The notes under the pieces were generated by a model, which was not told the origin of the DNA, ran no database searches, and saw nothing but the letters and a program-made list of their open reading frames with translations. 5,192 nucleotides of DNA from Chloroflexota bacterium (GTDB taxonomy: Bacteria > Chloroflexota > Anaerolineae > Aggregatilineales > Phototrophicaceae), in the NCBI GenBank assembly GCA_026706395.1, contig JAPOYU010000121.1, positions 11,073-16,264 on the forward strand. Direction: 5' to 3'. Every line of letters starts with the position of its first letter. Position 1 is the first letter of the stretch. Position numbers and translations under genes: made by a program. Shown here in pieces: positions 1 through 5,192 of this stretch.

Positions 1-1076
1 CAGTGCCGACTGATACGCCGATCCCAAGCGACACGCCCACCGATACGCCAGTGCCAACTGACACGCCCACCGATACGCCGGTGCCAACTGACACGCCCAC
101 CGATACACCGGTGCCAACTGACACACCAACGGACACGCCAGTACCCACCGATACGCCAATACCGACGGACACGCCAACGGCGACTGATACTCCCACCGAT
201 ACGCCGGTGCCGACTGACACACCAACAGCGACTGATACGCCCACCGACACGCCAACGGCCACCGATACCCCGGTTCCAACTGACACACCGACGGCGACTG
301 ATACGCCCACCGACACGCCAACGGCCACCGACACGCCGATACCGACTGACACACCAACGGCGACGGACACGCCTACCGAGACGCCAACGCCAACTGACAC
401 ACCAACGGCGACGGACACGCCTACCGAGACGCCAACGCCAACTGACACACCAACGGCGACTGATACGCCCACCGACACGCCAACGGCCACCGATACACCG
501 GTTCCAACTGACACACCAACGGCGACGGACACGCCCACTGATACACCGGCGCCAACTGACACACCAACAGCGACCGACACGCCTACGGCGACAAATACGC
601 CAACCGATACCCCGGTTCCAACTGACACACCAGCGGCGACAGACACACCGACTGATACGCCGGTACCGACTGACACACCAACAGCGACCGATACGCCGAC
701 ACCCACACCAACGCCAACTGATACTGCTTCGCCGACGCCGACCGTGAACATTACGGAGACCGCCGAAGCGGAATCGAGCTTGACGGCCGTGGTGGAGAGT
801 ACGCAGATAGCGGAAGCCACCGAAGAAGCGCAAAGGACCGAGACCCCGACGGAGCAGCCTACGGAATTGGCGCCCGCCGATACCGATGTGCCGACTCAAG
901 AATCGGTCGTCGAGCCGACGGCTCAGCCGACCTTGACGCCGGTGACGATCACCGAGATCGAAGCGCCGAGCGCGGACGAACCCGAAACGCGCGATACCGC
1001 CCTGGCCATCGGCGCCGTTGCCATCGGCTTGCTGCTGCTGCTGATCTGGTTCCTGGTCTCGCGGCGGCGGCGCTAG
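1..1076 (+). CDS. Thr/Pro/Asp-repeat surface protein, C-terminal membrane anchor (5'-truncated by window edge)
   Basis: The frame is already open at the left edge and ends at TAG 1074-1076; the GTG at position 3 lies inside the repeat and is not a credible start, so the N-terminus is missing. About 240 residues consist of TDTP blocks joined by VP, IP, AP or TA. They are followed by a polar linker (positions ~735-1000) with a [16 protein letters not shown] segment and further TPT/QPT motifs. The last 27 residues hold one hydrophobic helix ([19 protein letters not shown]) ending in SRRRR, which predicts an outside stalk and an inside C-terminus. No LPXTG-type sorting motif precedes the helix, so it is probably a plain membrane anchor rather than a sortase substrate. 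The stalk is acidic and nearly free of aromatic and basic residues, as in extended, possibly O-glycosylated, surface spacers. The functional head domain would lie upstream of the window, so the specific function is unknown. Confidence 0.85.
   Translation, partial: VPTDTPIPSDTPTDTPVPTDTPTDTPVPTDTPTDTPVPTDTPTDTPVPTDTPIPTDTPTATDTPTDTPVPTDTPTATDTPTDTPTATDTPVPTDTPTATDTPTDTPTATDTPIPTDTPTATDTPTETPTPTDTPTATDTPTETPTPTDTPTATDTPTDTPTATDTPVPTDTPTATDTPTDTPAPTDTPTATDTPTATNTPTDTPVPTDTPAATDTPTDTPVPTDTPTATDTPTPTPTPTDTASPTPTVNITETAEAESSLTAVVESTQIAEATEEAQRTETPTEQPTELAPADTDVPTQESVVEPTAQPTLTPVTITEIEAPSADEPETRDTALAIGAVAIGLLLLLIWFLVSRRRR
27..146 (+). repeat. 30-bp tandem repeat, four units
   Basis: Four in-frame 30-bp units (27-56, 57-86, 87-116, 117-146) each encode a decapeptide of the form [TS]DTPTDTPVP. 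The second and third units differ at a single synonymous base (acg versus aca). The fourth has several changes, all silent at the protein level. This is the left section of the larger coding repeat array. Confidence 0.85.
183..734 (+). repeat. Higher-order coding repeat of alternating 48-bp and 66-bp units
   Basis: The stretch tiles without remainder into ten units: 183-230 (48), 231-296 (66), 297-362 (66), 363-410 (48), 411-458 (48), 459-524 (66), 525-572 (48), 573-638 (66), 639-686 (48) and 687-734 (48, degenerate). A 48-bp unit encodes TDTP plus two hexapeptides (such as TDTPVP and TDTPTA); a 66-bp unit encodes TDTP plus three. The 48-bp units 363-410 and 411-458 are identical. The 66-bp units 231-296 and 459-524 differ at two bases by my alignment. 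Most differences between units are synonymous. The last unit decays into TPTPTP and ASP residues, marking the edge of the array. Confidence 0.85.
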
Positions 1077-1136
1077 CGCAACGCGAAACGTATGGCCGGC
1101 GTATATGAAACAGGACGTCCGCGCCAGAGAAACGCC

Positions 1137-1142
1137 GAGGGG
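1137..1142 (+). promoter_or_regulatory. Ribosome binding site deciding the start at 1146
   Basis: GAGGGG lies three bases before ATG 1146 (five bases if GAGG is taken as the core). The in-frame ATG at 1092 has no purine-rich sequence in front of it. This supports the shorter protein. Confidence 0.55.
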
Positions 1143-1145
1143 AAA

Positions 1146-1562
1146 ATGCGCGAATTTGTAATTCGAGTCTTGATAAACGCGGTCGCTATCGCGGTCACCG
1201 CCATGCTGATACCGAACATCCACATTGCTAATAATGACTTGGGCACGCTGCTCACGATCGGCTTGATCTTTGGCATTGTGAACTCACTGCTCAAGCCGCT
1301 GCTCATATTGCTGACCTGCCCGGCGGTGGTCCTGTCGCTGGGCCTGTTCATCTTCGTCATCAATGGCGTCATGCTGCTGATCACAGATTCTCTGGCGGGG
1401 GACAGGCTCGTCATTGATGGCGGCATCTTCACGGCGATCATCGGCGGCATGGTGATGGCCGGCGTCTCAATAGCGCTGGAGACGATCTTGAAGCTGGATG
1501 AACCGCGTGATAGCAAAGCCCAAGTGACGGTCATCAAGTCAGACAAGTCTAAACGCGACTGA
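1146..1562 (+). CDS. Small integral membrane protein, phage_holin_4_2 / YvlD-like family
   Basis: The protein has 138 residues from ATG 1146. Four hydrophobic helices lie at about residues 4-22, 33-52, 57-80 and 92-114, with a short charged tail ending KSDKSKRD. The pattern matches the PF04020 type: an N-terminal MREFVIRVLINAVAI, then IVNSLLKPLLILLTCP, then LSLGLFIFVINGVMLL. Despite the 'holin' name, chromosomal members of this family are not shown to be lysis proteins, and no phage genes are visible here; the role is unknown. I prefer ATG 1146 over ATG 1092 because family members begin almost directly with the first helix and because of the GAGGGG site. The 18 residues added by the earlier start (MAGVYETGRPRQRNAEGK) look like untranslated leader. 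The gene lies 69 bp after the surface-protein stop, so co-transcription is possible. Confidence 0.8.
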   Translation: MREFVIRVLINAVAIAVTAMLIPNIHIANNDLGTLLTIGLIFGIVNSLLKPLLILLTCPAVVLSLGLFIFVINGVMLLITDSLAGDRLVIDGGIFTAIIGGMVMAGVSIALETILKLDEPRDSKAQVTVIKSDKSKRD

Positions 1563-1590
1563 GCCGCGCCCTGCTGAAAGTCCCGAAGAC

Positions 1591-1599
1591 TGGTATATT
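1591..1599 (+). promoter_or_regulatory. Extended -10 promoter element for the GT4 gene
   Basis: TGGTATATT fits the TGnTATAAT extended -10 pattern with one mismatch. It lies about 37 bases before the TTG start, in the 74-bp gap after the small membrane protein gene. No good -35 is present at 17-bp spacing, although CTGAAA at 1574-1579 is a weak match at short spacing. The predicted transcript would start near 1606, leaving a leader of about 30 bases. Confidence 0.4.
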
Positions 1600-1636
1600 C
1601 GTGTTCACCTTTGGGCGCTGAATACGAGAACGCTAC

Positions 1637-2842
1637 TTGAGCCGAAGCAAGACAACTGTATGCTGGGTCAGCAGCGCGCGTTACAGCGAGCCGCTAAATG
1701 CGGTCGACGCTCGAAAGTGGCGGCTTCTGGCCGAACTGCGCGAGTACGATATCCGGGTAATCGGCTTTTCTACGTCCTTGCGCCCGCGGAACTTCCATGA
1801 GGGCGCGCATTTCTACCTGCTGCCGCAGCCGCCGACATCGCCATTGCGCTATCTATGCGTTTTTGCGCTGGCGCCGCTCTTGCTGACGGTTCTGCTTTTG
1901 CGCTATCGCGGGCGCATCATCGTGGCGCAGAGTCCTTTTGAAGGCGTGATCGGCGCGGCAGCCAGGCAATTCGTCAGCGTCGCCGGTTTGCGTCCGCGGC
2001 TGATCATCGAGAATCACAACAATTTCGAAGAAGACTTGTTTCTTCAGCGCAAGGTTCCGCTCGAAGGGCTGTATCGCCGATTGATGCTGGCGGCGGCGCG
2101 CTACGCCTTTCGCCGTGCCGATGCGCTGCGCGTCATCTCGACATCGACATCGGAACGGGCGCGGCATTTTGCGCCGAAGCTGCCGCAGGTGCGTTTCATG
2201 ACCTTCAGCGATACGGCAGTATTCCGACGGACTGCGCGGCGGATACCGATCGAGGAAGCGCTCGATATCGTTTACGCCGGTGTCTTGATCCCGCGAAAGG
2301 GCGTGCATCATCTGCTGAATGCCTTCGCGCAACTGGATGAGCCGGGCGCTCAACTGCATTTGGTCGGCAAAGCGGAAAACAGCGACTATGCCGCTGGGTT
2401 GCGGGGGCAGGCGGAGGAGCTCGGCATTGCCGATCGCGTGCGCTTCTGCGGCGCGGTTTCACAAGCCGAACTGGCGCGCTACTTCGCCAGCGCTCGTGTC
2501 ATGGTCTTGCCGTCGCTATCCGAGGGCTTGGGCCGCGTCGTGGTTGAGGCGATGCTGGTCGGCGCGCCGGTTATCGGCAGCCGCGTTGGCGGCATCCCGG
2601 ATCTAATCCGCCATGGCGAGAATGGCTTACTGGTGGAAGCCGGCGATGTAGACGATCTGGCGGCGGCGCTCAAGCAGATTTACCGAGCGGATGTAAAGGC
2701 GATGGGCGAGAAAGCGCGCGAATTCGCTAAGGACTACTTTTCGCCGGAGAAATATGTCGACGGGTATCGCCAGCTCCTTGAACTAGCGCGCGACGAATCA
2801 CCCGACAATATCGCCGAACCAACCAAACACGACCAGACATGA
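1637..2842 (+). CDS. Glycosyltransferase, GT4 family (GT-B fold)
   Basis: The 401-residue product has the two Rossmann-like domains of a GT-B enzyme, and its length is typical of GT4. The N-terminal domain opens with the strand TVCWVSSARYSEP and helix VDARKWRLLAEL. It includes a hydrophobic stretch at residues 73-88 that may help it sit on the membrane, and the ENHNNFEED segment near 125-132. The C-terminal glycos_transf_1 domain starts near residue 208. It carries GVLIPRKG (215-222, with the R and K expected to contact donor phosphate) and the EX7E motif EGLGRVVVE (E296 and E304), followed by GAPVIGSRVGGIPDLI. Such enzymes transfer a sugar from a nucleotide-sugar donor with retention of configuration; donor and acceptor cannot be read here. 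The start is TTG 1637: a stop at 1619-1621 and the nearby first beta strand leave no other reasonable choice, though the upstream GAGAA is a weak ribosome site. Confidence 0.88.
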   Translation: MSRSKTTVCWVSSARYSEPLNAVDARKWRLLAELREYDIRVIGFSTSLRPRNFHEGAHFYLLPQPPTSPLRYLCVFALAPLLLTVLLLRYRGRIIVAQSPFEGVIGAAARQFVSVAGLRPRLIIENHNNFEEDLFLQRKVPLEGLYRRLMLAAARYAFRRADALRVISTSTSERARHFAPKLPQVRFMTFSDTAVFRRTARRIPIEEALDIVYAGVLIPRKGVHHLLNAFAQLDEPGAQLHLVGKAENSDYAAGLRGQAEELGIADRVRFCGAVSQAELARYFASARVMVLPSLSEGLGRVVVEAMLVGAPVIGSRVGGIPDLIRHGENGLLVEAGDVDDLAAALKQIYRADVKAMGEKAREFAKDYFSPEKYVDGYRQLLELARDESPDNIAEPTKHDQT

Positions 2843-3012
2843 ACAACGGCAAAACGCTGACAAGCGACGATATTCCCAAGCAGATTCGCCAGCCTGGCCA
2901 AGTTAGCGCCGCACGAGCAGGGTCGTCAGGTATTCGTATTGCCGTCCGGTTGCTTTGCCCGCGCCGGTATGGATGGGCAGAATCTTCAAAGGCCGGTCAT
3001 CACGCGGGATAG
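2839..3012 (+). other. Possible stop-start-coupled small ORF or gene remnant
   Basis: An ATG overlaps the GT4 stop codon (ATGA at 2839-2842) and opens a 57-codon frame ending at TAG 3010-3012. The first 21 codons (MNNGKTLTSDDIPKQIRQPG...) read like a normal gene start. The rest is antisense to the last codons of the GT-C gene and looks like shadow sequence. It could be the stub of a former downstream gene in the GT4 operon, or chance. No family is recognised. Confidence 0.18.
2843..2902. other. Convergent intergenic gap without a clear terminator
   Basis: The 60 bases between the GT4 and GT-C stop codons hold only a 4-bp stem (CGCT-GACA-AGCG) and a tight GCCAG-C-CTGGC palindrome, with no T-tract on either strand. 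No intrinsic terminator can be supported, so the two transcripts may overlap. Confidence 0.4.
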
Positions 3013-4927
3013 CGTACATGCCCAGCAGCAGCGGATAGTCGCCATCGGCGAGGTCACAGGGAATGGCCAGCAGGCGCTCGTCAAAATAGAACTGGTCCGG
3101 CTGCCAGGCCGTGGTCAGATAAATGCCGCCGGGCATATCGTCAGCGTTGGCGATCCCGTTGCCATCCGCTCCGGCCAAGACAAGGGTTGTGCTGTACAGT
3201 TGGTCGATCTCAACCTCGGTCGACCACCAAGTATCGACCGATATCTGCTGGCAGGGTCTTACGATATGCCCATCGTTTAGCCGCCAGTGAAGCAGATTCA
3301 CATCTTCGCCAAAGCGCCAGAGCGGCGCGGTGACATCGGGTTGGCGACGGTATTCCAACACCTCCAATGCACGATAGTAAGTTTCGCCAGGAAAATCTAC
3401 TGCGCTGTAAAGGGTGTATTCAGTCCCGATGGCATCGAGCATATTCTGCCCGCCAAGGTAGGGATTACCTTTGATGAGCCAGAGCCGCTCGCTATCGCCG
3501 AGGTAATCGCGCAACCGCTCCCAATCATCGGGGCCATAGCTGGTCGCTGTAAGCTTGACGTCGATGCTGGGCGGGACGAAGGGATCGTTTACAAAAGTAT
3601 CTCCGCTTATGTTGTAGATTTCCTGTGGTGTCAGCTTGAGGTTGCTGCGTTCTTGCAGGAAGTAATTTATCGGGATGCTTTCCCATAACTGCGCCGTGAC
3701 CACCACCAGACGGTCGCGACTCTGCTCAAAGCGGTCTTCCAAATAGGCGGCTAACTCCCAGTACCCAGCGTTTCCGTTATAGAAAGGATAGGTGTGAAAT
3801 TGCGTCACGAAGGATATGCAGAAAAAAAACAGCGCCAATAATTGAATGTGGCGCGGTACTTGACGCAAAGCTATTGCGGCGATCAGCGCGAGGCTCGGCG
3901 CAAGTATCAGCATGTTGCGCGGGGTTAAGCTCGGCGAATAGGCATTAACAACGAGCGGCAATGCCAGCATCACAATTATCGAAAGAACCAACCAGCCTTC
4001 TCGCCAGATATATGGCCAGCGCATACGCGAATCCAGCCGTGATCGGGCTGGTATGGCCGCGGGAGCGGGATCGCCAATCGAATCAGGTCCGAGCCATGCC
4101 GACCCCAGCTTGACCAGAAAAGTCGCGACGCCTCCCAACAGCAGGAGCAAACCCAGACTTTCCGGATTGAAGCGGAAATAGTCGTAAAGCGCCAGTAAGC
4201 CATCCCAGGATGAATCCATATTATATTGGATCACACCGCCGCGGTCGGCATAATTGATGTAAGCGCGGTAGCCGACGAGAACCGCAATAATAAGAAAGAG
4301 CGCGATGCCTCGCCGATACAACTCGCGATCCCAGCGAACGAAGATAAGTACGCATAGGAATTGAGCGGCAATCACAAATGCCATGAAGGGATGTGCGTAG
4401 AAGATCACCGTCGCTGGCAGCACGGCGCAGACGCCTCGCTTCAAATCAGGTTTTTGTATAAAGCGCAGCAACATCCAAGGGAAGCTAACCGCGCCAAATG
4501 CCAATAGAGCGTAGGGGCGCGCTTCGTGACTGTAATAGGTGAAAATACCGTAAGTGCCGAGCAGCAGCAGCGCGAGCCAGCCCGTCTGCCGATCAAAGAT
4601 ATCGGCTGCCAAGCGATACAGCGCCGCCAGCGTCAAAATAGTCACCAGCGACGAAAAGTAACGAACGATATTCTCTACATGGCCAAAAAGGTGGACCCAG
4701 ATATCCTGGAGGAAATTCTCGGGATGTAGCAGGCGAAGCGGCCGCAGAATATGAGGGATAAAGCCGACCCGTTCTATGTTGGCCAAAGCGTAATGGACGA
4801 CCCAGGCTTCGTCCTGTCGATAGGGACGATTGTGGAAATGGTGAGCTTGCACGATGATCAGGAAGAGAATCGTGAATGCCGCCAAAAGCAGCGCAAGCAA
4901 GCGCGATCTGGAGTTTCTTGTGTCCAT
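2903..4927 (-). CDS. GT-C membrane glycosyltransferase, GT39/PMT_2-like, with C-terminal extracytoplasmic domain
   Basis: The 674-residue product has about 11 hydrophobic helices in its first ~375 residues (for example 9-27, 85-109, 116-132, 207-225, 256-275, 311-329, 338-354 and 360-375). The loop after helix 1 contains RPYRQDEAW with D39-E40, the acidic pair expected to be catalytic in GT-C enzymes. HEARPYAL at 134-141 is typical of GT39-like proteins, and LLHPENFLQDIWVHLFGH precedes helix 2. Enzymes of this fold use polyprenyl-phosphate-linked sugars on the outer face of the membrane; substrate is unknown. Residues ~400-674 form a soluble, presumably external, region with VRPCQQISVDTWW, GADGNGIANADDMPGGIY and ADGDYPLLLGMY, probably a beta-rich accessory domain. 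ATG 4925-4927 is the start; no Shine-Dalgarno is visible, and a short or leaderless transcript is likely. The gene converges on the GT4 gene with a 60-bp gap. Confidence 0.85.
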   Translation of the reverse strand: MDTRNSRSRLLALLLAAFTILFLIIVQAHHFHNRPYRQDEAWVVHYALANIERVGFIPHILRPLRLLHPENFLQDIWVHLFGHVENIVRYFSSLVTILTLAALYRLAADIFDRQTGWLALLLLGTYGIFTYYSHEARPYALLAFGAVSFPWMLLRFIQKPDLKRGVCAVLPATVIFYAHPFMAFVIAAQFLCVLIFVRWDRELYRRGIALFLIIAVLVGYRAYINYADRGGVIQYNMDSSWDGLLALYDYFRFNPESLGLLLLLGGVATFLVKLGSAWLGPDSIGDPAPAAIPARSRLDSRMRWPYIWREGWLVLSIIVMLALPLVVNAYSPSLTPRNMLILAPSLALIAAIALRQVPRHIQLLALFFFCISFVTQFHTYPFYNGNAGYWELAAYLEDRFEQSRDRLVVVTAQLWESIPINYFLQERSNLKLTPQEIYNISGDTFVNDPFVPPSIDVKLTATSYGPDDWERLRDYLGDSERLWLIKGNPYLGGQNMLDAIGTEYTLYSAVDFPGETYYRALEVLEYRRQPDVTAPLWRFGEDVNLLHWRLNDGHIVRPCQQISVDTWWSTEVEIDQLYSTTLVLAGADGNGIANADDMPGGIYLTTAWQPDQFYFDERLLAIPCDLADGDYPLLLGMYAIPRDDRPLKILPIHTGAGKATGRQYEYLTTLLVRR

Positions 4928-4939
4928 AGCGATGATGGC

Positions 4940-4948
4940 ATGATAGCA
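4940..4948 (-). promoter_or_regulatory. Extended -10 promoter for the GT-C gene
   Basis: On the minus strand TGCTATCAT matches TGnTATAAT with one mismatch. It ends 12 bases before the ATG at 4927, so the transcript would begin only about six bases before the start codon, fitting the missing ribosome site. No convincing -35 is seen. Confidence 0.35.
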
Positions 4949-4954
4949 TACAAT
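4949..4954 (+). promoter_or_regulatory. -10 element for the CxxCxGxG protein gene
   Basis: TACAAT is one base from the TATAAT consensus and abuts the minus-strand -10 element. A start of transcription near 4961 would leave about 8 bases before ATG 4969 or about 29 before ATG 4990. No -35 is recognisable at normal spacing. Confidence 0.3.
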
Positions 4955-4968
4955 TCGCGCGTAGAGTG

Positions 4969-5192
4969 ATGATTGTGACTGAAGCGGAAATGAAGCAGCC
5001 TAAGACGATTGTGCGCTGCGCCTCTTGCGACGGCTATGGCTGGTTTGAGGAAACCGAAAGCGGCGCAACCGAAACCTGCGAATGGTGCGCCGGCGCCGGT
5101 TATGTCTATCACGAGGCCGGGCGCGACCTGGTAATTCCAAAGGCGGATTTTGCTGCCGTCGCCGATGAGCTGGAGACGCTTGAATTGGAACG
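4969..5192 (+). CDS. Small protein with twin DnaJ-type zinc motifs (3'-truncated by window edge)
   Basis: About 74 residues are visible before the window ends. Two CxxCxGxG motifs are present: CASCDGYG (residues 17-24) and CEWCAGAG (37-44), separated by 12 residues. This is the pattern of one zinc site from a DnaJ cysteine-rich domain, or of the anti-TRAP protein. No J-domain precedes it, so it is not a DnaJ. After the motifs comes YVYHEAGRDLVIPKADF and then an acidic, helix-like stretch (VADELETLELE). The start is uncertain: ATG 4969 is the first after the upstream stop at 4933-4935 apart from GTG 4966, while ATG 4990 would remove seven residues and leave the motifs intact. Neither has a strong ribosome site. 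The role is unknown; zinc binding is inferred from the four cysteines and glycines. It is divergent from the GT-C gene. Confidence 0.65.
   Translation, partial: MIVTEAEMKQPKTIVRCASCDGYGWFEETESGATETCEWCAGAGYVYHEAGRDLVIPKADFAAVADELETLELE

Noticed and set aside
3..734. CRISPR array or non-coding satellite
   Set aside because: The repeats are contiguous with no unique spacers, all unit lengths are multiples of three, and the frame stays open into a linker and membrane anchor.
1070..1079. GCGCTAGCGC palindrome over the surface-protein stop codon
   Set aside because: The perfect 10-bp palindrome has no loop and no T-tract, so it is not a terminator; it is likely chance in GC-rich sequence.
1092..1145. 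Earlier in-frame ATG for the small membrane protein
   Set aside because: It has no ribosome site and adds 18 residues before the usual family start.
1073..1546. Minus-strand 157-residue frame
   Set aside because: It is antisense to the membrane-protein gene, which has family motifs and a ribosome site; the minus product has no recognisable pattern.
1146..1562. Prophage holin and lysis cassette
   Set aside because: The family name is misleading; no endolysin, structural phage gene or integrase is present nearby.
1853..2673. Several open frames on both strands inside the GT4 gene
   Set aside because: These are shadows of a GC-rich coding region; their products are rich in Arg, Ser and Ala and lack domain features.
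2843..2902. Intrinsic terminator between the convergent genes
   Set aside because: Only 4- to 5-bp stems with tiny loops are present and there is no T-tract.
2939..3688. Two plus-strand frames (113 and 133 residues) opposite the GT-C gene
   Set aside because: They are antisense to a well-supported long gene, with no ribosome sites or motifs.

Overview
The window looks like a chromosomal segment from a moderately GC-rich bacterium. The most likely source is Chloroflexota (an Anaerolineae-like lineage). This rests on three things: the very long Thr/Pro/Asp repeat followed by a '[16 protein letters not shown]'-type linker, a GT39-like membrane protein with a long C-terminal extracytoplasmic domain, and the overall codon style. 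No rRNA or other phylogenetic marker is present, so the assignment is an inference.

Layout from left to right. (1) Positions 1-1076, plus strand: the 3' part of a surface protein. About 240 residues are a low-complexity Thr/Asp/Pro stalk, followed by a polar linker, one C-terminal transmembrane helix and an SRRRR cytoplasmic tail. (2) 1146-1562, plus: a small four-helix membrane protein of the phage_holin_4_2 / YvlD type. (3) 1637-2842, plus: a cytosolic GT4-type glycosyltransferase with a TTG start, behind a good extended -10 promoter. (4) 2903-4927, minus: a multi-span GT-C (GT39/PMT_2-like) glycosyltransferase that converges on the GT4 gene. (5) 4969 to the right edge, plus: the start of a small protein with two DnaJ-like CxxCxGxG motifs, divergent from the GT-C gene across a 41-bp gap that holds back-to-back -10 elements. 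No gap longer than 300 bases lacks a gene, and no tRNA, rRNA, CRISPR array or insertion sequence was seen.

How the genes could fit together: the stalk protein, the GT4 enzyme and the GT-C enzyme are all consistent with building or decorating the cell envelope. The Thr-rich stalk is a plausible O-glycosylation target, but nothing in the sequence proves the glycosyltransferases act on it. I see no clearly new defence or mobile system. The most striking structure is the repeat array. It tiles exactly into 30-, 48- and 66-bp units (10, 16 and 22 residues) that differ by an 18-bp (six-residue) step.
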